Shown in pieces: positions 10,850-21,932 of a stretch of DNA of 64,000 bases. The DNA is from Chondrosia reniformis. Lineage: Eukaryota > Porifera > Demospongiae > Chondrillida > Chondrillidae. The stretch lies in contig OX359194.1 of NCBI GenBank assembly GCA_947172415.1, positions 682,001 through 746,000 of the forward strand. The letters run 5' to 3'. The number at the start of each line of letters is the position of its first letter. Position 1 is the stretch's first letter. The notes under the pieces were generated by a model, which saw only the letters and a list, made by a program, of their open reading frames with translations, had not been told where the DNA came from and searched no databases. A program made the translations under genes and the position numbers.

Positions 10850-13800
10850 CTATTTTACATTAATTGTGTACAAAGAAAGTGATTATATATATACATACAT
10901 AATATGTTATATGCATAATGTATACATACTTTTTGTAATGAAATATATACTAATAATAATATATACTAATAATAAAGTACATACGTACTTTATTATTAGT
11001 ATATATTATTATTAGTTCAGAGACTACTTACATCTAATTCAGACTGAAATCCAGTCACTTCCTTGTCCTGTACGGGTGCTTCCAAGTCTGTGATCTTCCT
11101 CCTCAACTCATGGGCTGGTATGGCAGTCTTACCACAGGTCAAATAGTCATTGAGAGCATCATGGATTAACAAATACTGGTCCTGTAAATAAATTATTACA
11201 ATTACTGTGATCTGACAGGTATATACTATATTTTAAGAGATAGGAGGTTGAAGTGGCTATATTATATTACATACAAGTACAGGTACATATTTTGTGCTTG
11301 AAAACAGAGTGTAGTTTATTAACTAAATTACTTGCGACTAACTATGCACGTACCTGGCTCTGAACCATGAAGGTTCTCTTTGATCTCATTTCTGTGACAA
11401 ACACAAAAATGTTGAGATCGTCTCTTTTCTTCAATCTTTGTAGCATGGCATCAATAGTGATGAATGTACCAGTACGGCCTACTCCAGCACTGGTTATTGA
11501 CAGGGTAAAGAGAGATCGACCAGAGACATATAAGCAAATCTTATGAACATTAAGTATATATATAAACTTATAAACTTGTACACAACTGACTGGTTGGTAT
11601 ATGAACAGGGAAAGAGATATTTCGAATAACTAACCTGCAGTGTACAATCAGAGGTGACTGACTGTTCTTGTATACCTTTCTAACTTGCTTTGTGAACTGT
11701 ATCAGAGATGAGGGATGTTGAGGTACTCCATGATCAGGCCATCCAGTGTACAGGAAGTGTTTCAATTTAAATGAATTGCTGTTTGCATCAGACATCTAAA
11801 ATGAACAAGTTTAATTTATAAATTTACATTCTATTTTAGAATTAATAATGCGAATTATATATTGTATACCTTTAGATAAACTCACATTCTTAACAAGCAT
11901 TTCTCTAACTTCATAGTCAGCAAAGTAATTACATGACATCGCCTTTATGTAGAATCCTCTACCTGGTTCAAACACTTTATCTGTGTCATCTTTCCAGTAG
12001 CGCTCACATTTTTTCTAAAGAAATGATAAATATCGATCTTTTACTGATAGCTACTGTATAGAGAAATCATATGTATATATAAATTTAGGAAGACTGTGAC
12101 TAATTAATCAGTCTCTGTATATATAATATTTATAGAAGATGGGATCAAATAGAGTTCAGATTGGAGGCCCAGGCTTCTATTTGAACAATTAATTTTAATA
12201 TCTGAAACATAAGAACTATCACTTTATATATCCTTATAACATATCCTTACGTCAGCCATATATATTATAACCACATATATACAGTGCAAGTTACAATATA
12301 CTAAGGTTATATATAGACATAGATACATACACAAACACATGTGCATGATAGAGAGGTTAATATTGGTCTCCAAATCAACTCAGCACCATAACTCATGAGA
12401 ATAATCATGAATAATTTGTCTTATTGACCCACTTTTCCCTTCTCCTCTGGTTGTGTCAACATGACAATTACAGGAGGTCTGTGGTCCCATATCATCTGCC
12501 AGAAATCAGATACCAATTTGGGAGTGGGACCTGCAGACAAGTGTACTATATATATGCTCATATACGTATTTAGCAAAATAAGTGTGTATACATAACATGT
12601 GTTAATATACTTACGTACAACATATATATATATATCAAACGGTAGATATTGTAAGACTAAGAGATCGGATAATATAATATATATACCTTGAGATGCTATA
12701 TAAGCATTCTGTCTTTCAAAACCCTATAAATATATATGATAGGACTAGAACAGTTATATATTGTTATTAAAGGACCTGGATGTAAATATTCTTATGTGTA
12801 CAGCAAACAGTAAATATTATAACCAAACCATTGATTACATTTTGGAGCAATACCAAATATATAATATATATATGTCATTATACTCACATCAATGTAGGAA
12901 GCGTTGATATAGTCACTTCCATTCTCATCAGGAACAGACAGTACTACTCTGGAATGGTCAACTGAATTGAATACACATATTATACAGTGTTAGTTACAAT
13001 ATACTAAGGTAACTTATATATATTCATTTTAATTGCTTCTAATAAGAAGCTATATAATTGGGACTGAGCATAGAAGTAACTTGGTATTCTAGTGAGGGAT
13101 GTCTACATGTATATATGGCACCTTCTAGAAGGAACTGATAAATGTTAGTAATATCAACAACAAGTACAATTCATTAAAAGAAGTGGATAGAGTAGATGAA
13201 GTTACTTATTATGCTTTTTAGGTATATAATGGTAATCTTGAATCATTCCATGTGACATAATTCAAGGTAAGCCCTTACATGTGTTAATGTTGAGATATCT
13301 GTTCTTTTTCTTGTGAGCTTTAGCAATGTCATCTACTCCTCTTGGATTATTTTGAATTTTCTGTAACAACACATGTCAATACATATTGCATATACACTGA
13401 CTGCATTATATTAATCATGAAATCATTGGTTTGTATACAAACTGTCTACAAAGTATTTTACATTTTACTTGTAATCATTACTTTAAATTCCTTCTTGAAA
13501 CCACTGTCTTTTTCCATTCTCATTTTTCTGACATGTGTTGCAAATTCGGATATGGGAATAATCTTAGAAATATCTTCATAAACTGCAGAATTTTTAAAAT
13601 TATATGATATTGGTAAGATCAAATTGGCATATATAGTTTCTATTATAAAATCATTTGAATAACACAATGAACACATAATATATATACGCACACGGCTCAT
13701 CCACAATGCCATTGCTGGTGTCATTATCCATCTGAATGTGCTCTGTACTGCCAAGGTCATCAAGCTCCATCCAAGTACGGTCAGGAATCACTGGAGATGA

Positions 13801-16800
13801 ATCATCCAAAGTTTGATTTGTCTCAGAAGTACTCTTATTTTCCTTATGTGGTACAGCATATAAATAATTAGCATCATTTGACCTGTTTTGTTTTTTATGT
13901 TCTTTTCGCCGATGTTTCCTGAAAGATGAGAATTACACTGTATATTTAATTAGCTGGTCTACAGTAAAGTCATTTTAAACTCACTTTAGAAATATAATAC
14001 AGAGAATTAGAATCACAAATATAATGATCAGAAGAACCACTACAGTTCCTGCTATAATGCCAACAAAAGTGATTGAGTCAGTTGCAATTGAAGCTGTAGA
14101 TATTTACAAAAAACACACAGTTTTCACAGTTAGATAAATATATATATAAAGCTGCAGTGAAATTTGATAATGTGTATAGTAAATATAGTCTTCTAAACCT
14201 TACTATTAGGAATTGTTGTAAACATCATCATGGCAGCATCAGGTCCAGTTCCATTACTATTAATAGCAGCTACAGTAAAATTGTATGTCACTCCAGTCAT
14301 CAGATTATCCAATGATAATTGTGTTACTGCTCCAACTGTTCTTGTCATCTGACTTGATGAATCACTACTTAACTGGTACTTTATCAAATATTCAGTAATT
14401 ACTCCATTTCGGTCCTTCTCAGCTGGTGGATCCCATCTCAAAATGGCTGAATCCCTGGATGGTGCTGCACTTAGATTAAGAGGAGGTCCACTTGGTACTG
14501 TATAACAAAAAATCAATGCGATTTATACGTTAGAATACTGTAAAACAAAATCGTGTCTTTTTCCAATATGTAAATGATGAAACAGCTGTGATCTGCATGT
14601 CACTACGGATAGCATTTATTGTGAGAGTACAGTATGAGAATCATCAAAAATCAGTATCCAATTATATGGTATAGATTAATATGCACAAAAGTATAATAAC
14701 AAACATCTCACTTGTTGAAGGCATTCTTATAGTGTCCATGTTATAGTCACAATAATCTTCTCCATTTGAAGATGTACATTCAACAGTGTATTTAACATAA
14801 GGACTTAAACCATCCACTGTATACTGTAATACTGTACCATTTACAGTCTTTGTAGACAGACCACTCACAGTTGTAGATATAGTACACTTGTAAGTAAGAG
14901 AAGATGAATTATCTGGTGCAGTGAGTGTGATATTGAGTTGTGTTGAGGAACTGGCTGACAGTGAAGATATTGAAGGATCTATGTAAAGACAACACATATC
15001 AAGGTATGTATTAGGTGCCGCATTGCTTACGACAGCATATGATATATATAATTGGAGATACAGAGATAGACATAACCCTATACATTCACAGTTCACATTT
15101 GGGCTAGTTTTTAATTTAATTAAAAGGAAATTTAACATATAAGTTTAATATTATAACGGTAACTTATTAATGTGGACAGCACAAAACCAATGTCAAGGAC
15201 ACGCAGAGGAAGTGTCTTGAGATCTTCACGCCACAACATTCCTACTGAAGTGTCACCGACCACATCTGCAATCAGTTCCTTCAAACACTTAATGTTGGCT
15301 TCTAGACCGTACAAACGTTAAACACGCACTTCAAGACCATGAAAGGTACTCTATTTATTTTCTTTCCCGTTTGTTATCAAACCTTATAATTATGCAAAAA
15401 TTACTATTTAGAATGTCAAATGAACACATTAGTAGTACACCCCCTGAAAACTTTTATAATCAGGACAGGACGCTTCATGTGAGTCCCAACAGTGCCCGCA
15501 TTAGAGGGGTTCCAGTGTATAGCTATAATACTTTTGTAGTATACCTTGTGGTCTAGTTCTTCCTGTTCCTGTCACTTCTCCTCCATCTCCCAAGTCATTG
15601 AAAGCTACTACTCTCACTGTGTACTTTGTATTAGCTCTTAAACTACTCAATTCAGTAGTAGTACTACTTATCATAGAAGTTATTAATGTTTCGTTTCTAT
15701 ACACTTTATACGTGACTGGTAGTCCTCCAGTGTTAGATGGTGCTGTCCAAGTAACCATCAGTTGGTCACATGATCCAGATGGAGGAGATATCATGAGGTT
15801 AGTGGGAGCACCTGGAACTGGATAAAATATACAATAGCACAATGTAGCAATCATGCTGTATTATAAATAGAACTAGAACGTGCACAAAAATTAGACTCGC
15901 TACCTGAATAAGCAATGATTGGAACTCTCACACTGTAATTTCCTCTCTCATTACCTGAGGTTGAAGTTCTCATACTGTAAGGTCCTTGAACTCCAGCTCC
16001 AAGGATTTCAGCTGCTACCCAAACATAGTAGGTTGTATTTAATTGAAGTTCAGTCAGTGTAGTTGATGTAGCTGTAATTCCTGATCTCTTCATAGCATCA
16101 GATGGTGGATCTGTTTCATTACCTGGCTTAGTTGAATAATTAACTACATATGATATATTATATATTTGATGAGTTACTGCAGTCCATGAAACAGTCAAGG
16201 ATGTTCCACTTCCACTTAATATGACACCTTGGACTTGAGATGGTGGAGTTATTTCTGGTACAGAAAGTGGAGTTTCTGTGTAAGATAATAGTAGTTGGAA
16301 AACGTGAATATACATATTATAGACATCATTACAAAGTAAAATAATCTGCACTAAAATTAACAGATAATACCTAAGACAACTGGATATACTGTAGACATAG
16401 TGCTCTTATGATCCACTACACAGCTGTACGTTGTAGCATGAATTGGTTGGAATGATGAGATAAGTAGTGTCCTAGTAGTAGGTCCTGATTTAGTAGAAAT
16501 CTCTCCTTCAGTTGGTGTAACTTTGCTCCTAGGATCACCAGTGAACCAATCCTTAAATACATTAGTCCTAACACATTCCAACTTTACAGGTTGACTGAGG
16601 GTAGGTGTTATAGTGATAGTAGTAATTGGATCATCAGTCCTTCCAACTGTTAAGGTGATGGTTGGTGATGGATTAACTATAGAATTTGAATTTTTAATAG
16701 ATTAAACTGCAAATATAACACCAAATCAACACTAATGATTACCAGTTTACATCAAATCATAAAGATTATCACATAATGACTCACCAAGTACCACAGGGTA

Positions 16801-19179
16801 GGTTGTCTTTGTCTGAGTATCACCAGGAGTAGATGCCAAACAAGTGTATGTTCCAGCATGACTTGGAGTGAATGAAGAGAAAGCCAATATCCCAGCTTTT
16901 GTACTTATTTCATTTGAAGTGGATGCTACTTCACTTCCTGTAGTGTACCATTTTTTAGACCTTGTACCATTATCACAGTGGAGTTCTACTGATTGACCAA
17001 TGGTAGGTGTTACAGTGATGGTAGTAGTAACACTTTCATTAGGATGTTGGCCAACAGCAATAGTAGTTGGTTGAGATGCATTTCCCTGAGCTATATATGA
17101 GAAAAATAACAATTATAAAAATGGCTACAACAGATTTGCAAACTCAAAGATGACATGCAATGTACGTATATATATATAGGTCTACTGATTAACCAATTAA
17201 TAATAGGTGCATGCATGTTACAGTATAGTGGCAATGGTAGTAGTTGCAGCAATATCTTAGCTATATACAGGCAAATCATAATTTATGCTATTAGTTCTTT
17301 TCTGTATTTCTGTAAGACGGAGTTACTAATTACTAAATGTTACTACTATAAGACCTATAAGGGTATAGATTTATGTAATATGTCCTACTTGTGTCTATAG
17401 TTATGCTGAGTCTGTTTTACCTGAACAAACAAGATTACTAATAGATTTATTTCATAAATTTTAATTCGATTTACATTAATTCCTTTCACAAAATTAAATT
17501 TCATCATGTGTCTTATATAGTTATCAAGATAAAGAAAAAGACAAAGACCCCCAGGATCACTGATGAAGGGTGGAATTCCCAGAAACGGCTGTCTGACCCA
17601 GTGGAGAAGAAGATAAAAGAAGGGAAAAGAAGGAAAAGACTCCTGTATCTTCATCCAAAGCTCTCTTTAGGTTTAGTTCCCCTATAGGCTCTTTTACAGA
17701 ATAGTCTAGCATGTAGGAAAATGGTACCTTAGATTTTTCATATATACAGTGATGATATATGAAGTTTATTGAGCAACAGCAACATTAAATCTTTGGAATA
17801 GAATGTTTCAACCCGTAGGTCTTCATCAGCAATATGAAAAAATGAGGAAAGGTTGGTATTTAAATAAAAGTTGGTTGGCAGGTGTGAAAAATGATGTAAT
17901 GAAAAAGTGCGCCGAATATTTAATGAGGATAAAAATGAATTACAAGTGTTAATTAAATAAAGTCATTCCAAATAGGATTTAATAGATTCCTTGGTCCATA
18001 TTGAAACAGGGGATGGTCATAATCTTGATCGCCTCTCTGAACTTCATATATCATCATGATCGCGACAAATAAACCCTATCACTTCATATATATATACAGT
18101 GACTACAATCAAGTACTACCTACACAGTGTAAGTTACAAATTTAAAGAGATCCAAGTGACCCCTAGGATAATCAGTATTTTAAACAGTACAAGACTTTAG
18201 TCACACTAGTACTGTTGCAGGCTTTGAAATCCTCAACTACTGCATAGAGAGTAGTAGTTGATACATATCATCCAATTGCAAGGTAGAACACATGACCTAT
18301 ATACCAATTACCTTTTCACACCTGCCACATATCAAGAAAGGTTCAGTCTTAAGTCTTAAAGGGGTCTCAGCTAATAACCACAGCAGATTTGATTTGCCTT
18401 GTTAGGGAGCTAAGAATACCGACGGTTGGTTGCATGCATTCACATAATCAACAGGGTTAGAGACCATTTTGTAACTTGTACACAAGGGACATCATATGAC
18501 GTATGTGTATAAAGGCCTATATACCATGTTATAATATCATGTTAATATACTCAAAACGTTTTGAACTTACGTAATTCATTTAGAGAAAATGGAGACCTAT
18601 ATTAAGTGAGTATATATTTCAGTCAAAGGTCAGTTTGGGTCTTTAAATTTAATTTATATATAGCTACATATATAGAAGGCTCATTAGAATGCAACAATAG
18701 TTGTAGCCGAGTTGAGGGTCACGTGCAGAAGTGAACTGATCCCATCTAGTACGGTGATCGCTCAATGGATATTTAATAATTAGGTACCTTCCATTTTTAA
18801 CATATTGATCTAATTATCTACGTACTTCTGATCGGATCGGATCGAATCAAAAAATATTTTAAATGGCTAACACTTGCCTGCAGCGATTTATCAACGAGTC
18901 AAGGACTATAGAGATGTATACATTTAATACTCTGACTGATTACCTTTTAAGGAGGAGCGTGTCCATGAAAATATAATTATAGTATACATTATGTTAAGAA
19001 ACTTTCAATTTGTGCTAATTTAAGGTTCAAAGCAACGATACTTATAAGTATACGATACGTGTATAAGTTTTTACTGTGCAAAGGATTTATATATAAATAC
19101 AAAAATTTGGTCACTCACCTAAATCCTTTACAACGGCACAGAACAGGAGAAAATGTCGAAAACACCAAAAGTACTTCAT
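9039..19179 (-). CDS. RPTP gene A: receptor-type protein tyrosine phosphatase, 2 Ig + 4 FN3 + TM + D1/D2
   Basis: A single-pass receptor predicted to dephosphorylate phosphotyrosine. Model, complement of: 9039-9119, 9216-9351, 9461-9609, 9802-9936, 10176-10310, 10449-10525, 10750-10849, 11032-11181, 11354-11489, 11635-11795, 11886-12014, 12433-12530, 12687-12723, 12888-12961, 13279-13360, 13482-13582, 13692-13918, 13985-14093, 14204-14497, 14712-14978, 15545-15817, 15904-16275, 16371-16676, 16785-17090, 19119-19179. The sum is 3996 nt, 1331 codons plus stop, with GT-AG and matching phases throughout. Order: signal peptide 1-20; Ig 21-122 and 123-224; four FN3 225-626; membrane helix ~634-660; juxtamembrane tail; D1 ~739-1010; D2 to 1331. 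D1 has KNRY, NASYIDGF, KCERYW, WPD (Asp933) and catalytic Cys965/Arg971. D2 keeps Cys1259 and Arg1265 but has lost the preceding His and the WPD. Extracellular exons are all phase 1-1, which favours domain loss or gain in frame. The first intron is ~2 kb; most others are 70-500 bp. Intact by eye. Confidence 0.87.
10950..11015. repeat. 66-bp perfect hairpin in intron of RPTP A
   Basis: Perfect inverted repeat. The 30-bp left arm is 10950-10979, the 6-bp loop (catacg) is 10980-10985, and the right arm is 10986-11015. It sits in the intron between the last D1 exon and the first D2 exon, 16 bp from the donor side of exon 11032-11181. It is conserved exactly in gene B (36045-36110) and absent from C and D. 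Confidence 0.9.
11032..13582 (-). other. RPTP A D1 domain exons (predicted active phosphatase)
   Basis: Nine exons encode D1. Recognisable family motifs in order: [10 protein letters not shown] (13279-13360), [23 protein letters not shown] (12530-12961), [17 protein letters not shown] (11886-12014), [12 protein letters not shown] and PLIVHC (11635-11795), then [17 protein letters not shown] (11354-11489). The signature loop is split by an intron after the second base of the Ser codon following the Cys. All catalytic residues of classical PTPs are present. Confidence 0.87.
13692..14093 (-). other. RPTP A transmembrane helix and juxtamembrane tail
   Basis: Exon 13985-14093 encodes [20 protein letters not shown] followed by ILCIIFLK, an uncharged stretch of about 27 residues that ends in a basic stop-transfer run ([10 protein letters not shown]) at the start of exon 13692-13918. 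The tail then has NYLYAVPHK, whose YAVP matches the pYxxP pattern recognised by Crk-type SH2 domains (inference only). An acidic linker leads to D1. Confidence 0.85.
14204..16275 (-). other. RPTP A four fibronectin type III exons
   Basis: Four phase 1-1 exons, one FN3 each. 15904-16275 has SLTVSWTAV and [20 protein letters not shown]. 15545-15817 has [20 protein letters not shown] and [16 protein letters not shown]. 14712-14978 is more diverged, with QLNITLTAP and [12 protein letters not shown]. 14204-14497 has [20 protein letters not shown] and [14 protein letters not shown]. The first is 14 codons longer than in gene B because a second copy of its YSMR-like end ([18 protein letters not shown]) is present. 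Confidence 0.83.
15139..15520 (-). mobile_element. Pogo-like transposon fragment in RPTP A intron
   Basis: The intron between FN3 exons 2 and 3 is 566 bp in A but 225 bp in B, so ~340 bp has been added. The right edge, read on the minus strand from ~15520, is cactggaacccctctaatgc then gggcactgttgggactc, next to TA. It resembles the termini of the intact TA-flanked element at 49417-50210. No matching left terminus is visible, so the copy is truncated. A 60-codon minus-strand open frame (15132-15314) is unrecognised. Confidence 0.45.
16371..17090 (-). other. RPTP A two immunoglobulin-like exons
   Basis: Two phase 1-1 exons of 306 nt each encode one Ig-like domain apiece. Exon 16785-17090 has [14 protein letters not shown] and AGTYTCLAS. 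Exon 16371-16676 has [15 protein letters not shown] and ATTYSCVVD. Both show the Cys-Trp-(Tyr)xCys spacing and both end in TVYPVVLG or TTYPVVLG, so they arose by tandem duplication of one exon. Several N-glycosylation sequons are visible (GNAS, PNES, CDNGT). Confidence 0.83.
17091..19118 (-). other. First intron of RPTP A
   Basis: About 2 kb between the signal-peptide exon and the first Ig exon. It holds no further RPTP exon that I can recognise. 17520-17680 and 17760-17960 look like decayed dispersed repeats with short ctgatgaag...gaaac motifs on opposite strands. 18940-19110 is related to the intron-1 sequence of genes B and C (ggagcgtgtccatgaaaata). The relic Ig half-exons present in B and C at this place are missing here. 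Confidence 0.6.
19119..19179 (-). other. Signal-peptide exon of RPTP A
   Basis: ATG at 19179-19177 opens [17 protein letters not shown], a short basic-then-hydrophobic leader. In A three extra residues (KDL) precede the GTGAGT donor at 19118. The exon ends in phase 1 and joins CTCAGGGAAATGCA of the first Ig exon to give AQGNAS, a plausible cleavage region. The same exon is present at 43045-43096 and 57149-57200 without the KDL codons. Confidence 0.75.
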
Positions 19180-19862
19180 GTCAATTAATTAAGCAACAAA
19201 ACTTATTAGAGATCTACAGATGTAACTATAGAGACTATAATAGCCTGTATTAAATCAGCAATACGAGACTCTTCAGTAAAGTTTCAGTAAGCTTAAATAT
19301 TGTTGTGACATCGACTGTTCCAGGTTGTTGTTGTTATTGAAACAGGTGCTGATTCAGTTTCTATAGTTTATAGTTTCTACGTATATATAAATATATATGG
19401 TTTCCTTTAGTCAAAACGAATTATATGAAGAACGACCTATATATAAATAGCTAATTGCTAATAGCCTATATCACGCGTGACAGGTAGCCTTGCGCTTAGT
19501 CATTATAGATAGGTAAAGGTTACGATGCAGAAAAAGAGAATGAAATACATTCAATAACTATAATACGTATGTGAATTTTGGGACCAAATATTACAGTTAA
19601 AAGTATATAGAGGACAATGTATTCTGATTTTATAATTATAAATGCAACATGAAAAATCAATGATATACATAATTATACTCTAGCCTTAGAGTGATAACAT
19701 ATTACAGGGAAACAGATTTCACAATTATATAAATACTTGTAAAAGTCATGCATTATTTTAAAGCTATAAATGTAACATCACAAATCATTTAAATTAGAAT
19801 TGACACATAGCTAGAAGGGGTTACACACATTATATTGTTAATCTATAGATATTTCTTAGTTA
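19180..19862 (-). promoter_or_regulatory. Conserved upstream region of RPTP A
   Basis: About 680 bp between the start codon of A and the stop codon of the upstream relic. The block is closely related to 43097-43726 upstream of gene B, and its first ~370 bp to 57201-57575 upstream of C, so it is the shared promoter/5' UTR region of the family. In B and C the minus strand has a TATA-like gctatatagtc ~55-60 bp before the ATG. A reads ctattatagtc there. No transcription start can be fixed from sequence alone. Confidence 0.45.
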
Positions 19863-21600
19863 TTACACAACTCTTGAGAAATTGAGATAAGCTAGAAGCA
19901 TCTCATAACATAACTGGTACTGCTCCTACATGGAGAAAGAGAGGCAATATAGAGGTAAAGTGACTCAATGTTTGATTGTTTGATCATTGAGTCATACGCA
20001 TGAGTGGTGTTATAAACTCACCACAGTGGAGACTATGTTGGGTCTTTGTATATACTCTAATGGCTTTGACAGTCTGAAATATGTCAACTTCTCTTTCAAC
20101 TTTAACTCTCTCAATCTCAGACATAGCAGTAATAAATACACCAGTACGACCCATACCATCACTGAAACAGTAAAAGTATTATGATGAGTGTTTATTTAAC
20201 AAGCACCCAGATGTTAATTTACTGAAAAATGCAATAAAATGTATTGAGAGCGAATTTTGATCGTAATGCGTCCGTAACTCGCACGAATAATCTTTGACAT
20301 TTTATCGTAAGATGTTCGTAGTTTAGTCGTAGTTTGATGGTATTAAAAGGGTAGAATCTTGGAAGTCGATCGAAGTTCGATGTAAACCTTTTTTTGTACG
20401 TATACCGTACGTACATGCTCAGATTCGGTTATATATATAAGCTTCACTCATTTATACATACTATATAGATCAGGTTTAGATTTGTTTATGGTATATTTGC
20501 TGAAATTTTAAGTATACCATTTTCTATGACATTGTATTTTCAATGTTGTTTCTATAAGGGAGAGCTTTTAAGACGATAAGGGCCAAAATTGTACACAAGA
20601 TTACACAAGATTCATTTGAATGATTATATATACAATGATATGTAAGCTATAGCCTTGATAGATGAGTCTAATATAATATATTGATCAGATATTACGTACA
20701 ATAAAGAATTAAACATATATTATACGTACAGTACATCTATATTCATAATGCTGAAACTGAATATATAGATTACTCATTATACCTGTTCATTCCCCATAAT
20801 ATGACACAGTAGTACAATCACAGAAGTCTTCAACTGCCAGACCTCTTTCCACAAGTCATCTCTATAATAGTGTGTATCAGTGGAGACTGATCATGAGCAG
20901 CTATAAAGGTATATATTCACTGGAGTGGCTTTATTAAGAATAGAGAGATCTATAGAAGGAAAGATATTTATATTTTTCCCTATAGTCAACTTACATTGAT
21001 AAAAGAGTCATTCATATAATCATTTTCATTTCCTACAGTCCTTCCAGAAATATGAATGTAGTTGAAGGAATCTGTATACCGTAACCTTATAGCAGATATC
21101 ATTACATATATAGATACACGAGACTTATAATAAAACTTGCAGGAATGTCTGTCAACTTGGCATGTGTTGTAAGCTATTAGCTAGTCCCAAATCAGGGAAA
21201 GTGGCTAAAATATCATTTTACTTGGCTGAGAACCCAGAATGGCCATTATATACCAAATGTGTACTGAAAACACAATATTTAACAGTTACAGAAATGTATA
21301 TTGAAACATTTTCAACATATAAACAGTTTCATGCATCTTACAGGTCTTGAAAATTGGCAAATTGTTAAAACTTAAAATATATACATTAGAGTAATAGAGT
21401 AATTTAAGTCACTGTTAATTATATATATACCGCATTCACACCTTTTCAATGACTGTTACATTACACAAACTAACCTGTAGTGAACAATCAGAGGTTGCTG
21501 ACTGTTCTGATGTACCTTTCTAACTTGCCTGCAAACTGTACCAGAGATGAGGAATATTGGGGTATCCATGATCAGGCCATCCAGTGTAGAGGAAGTGATA
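19863..21600 (-). pseudogene. Relic of an RPTP 3' half between A and B
   Basis: Degenerate exons in the same order as the intact genes. 19863-19925 is the last exon with a stop. 20022-20161 is the D2 Cx5R exon with a 4-bp insertion (tata) that breaks the frame. ~20790-20925 is the D2 FWELVW exon with several indels. ~20993-21072 is the NASLIN exon. 21478-21600 is the D1 WPD exon with a 1-bp deletion, cut off at 21600. The other D2 and D1 exons are missing. The break at 21600 joins sequence that elsewhere flanks the satellite. Confidence 0.8.
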
Positions 21601-21735
21601 ATTTTTTAATATCCTCTACATGGAGACGGTGATTATATATACATGTCATTCCGGATATGTACTATATAGTACATGGTTGTTGTTCAAGTAGTATCTATCC
21701 ATAATACTGTACAATATCCTCTAATTCATTTTTTA

Positions 21736-21932
21736 ACTTTGTGTACAAGAATTTATTGTACATTGAGGGCTGTAACTCTACCAAATTGACATATATGAAG
21801 CTGGGACTTTGTGTCAGCTTTCACAGTCACCTATGGAGTATATCTAACGTGTTTTTGAAATTTTGATGCAACTTTAAATTTGCCCTATCTCTCACAATAC
21901 ATTAATTTTGTATACAAGAATTTAATGTACAT
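21736..21932. repeat. Single satellite monomer remnant
   Basis: About 1.2 monomers of the 169-bp satellite, preceded at 21650-21735 by the same short flank (ttgttgttcaagtagt ... ctctaattcatttt) that borders the satellite beside genes A and B. It runs directly into the diverged edge monomer of core copy 3. Confidence 0.85.

Noticed and set aside
17540..17840. Hammerhead-ribozyme-like ctgatgaag...gaaac motifs (17560-17587 plus strand, 17808-17832 minus strand; also 42890-42915)
   Set aside because: Each has an extra A after CUGAUGA and no convincing stem III with a UH cleavage site, so a functional ribozyme is not supported. They may be remnants of a dispersed repeat that uses such a stem-loop.
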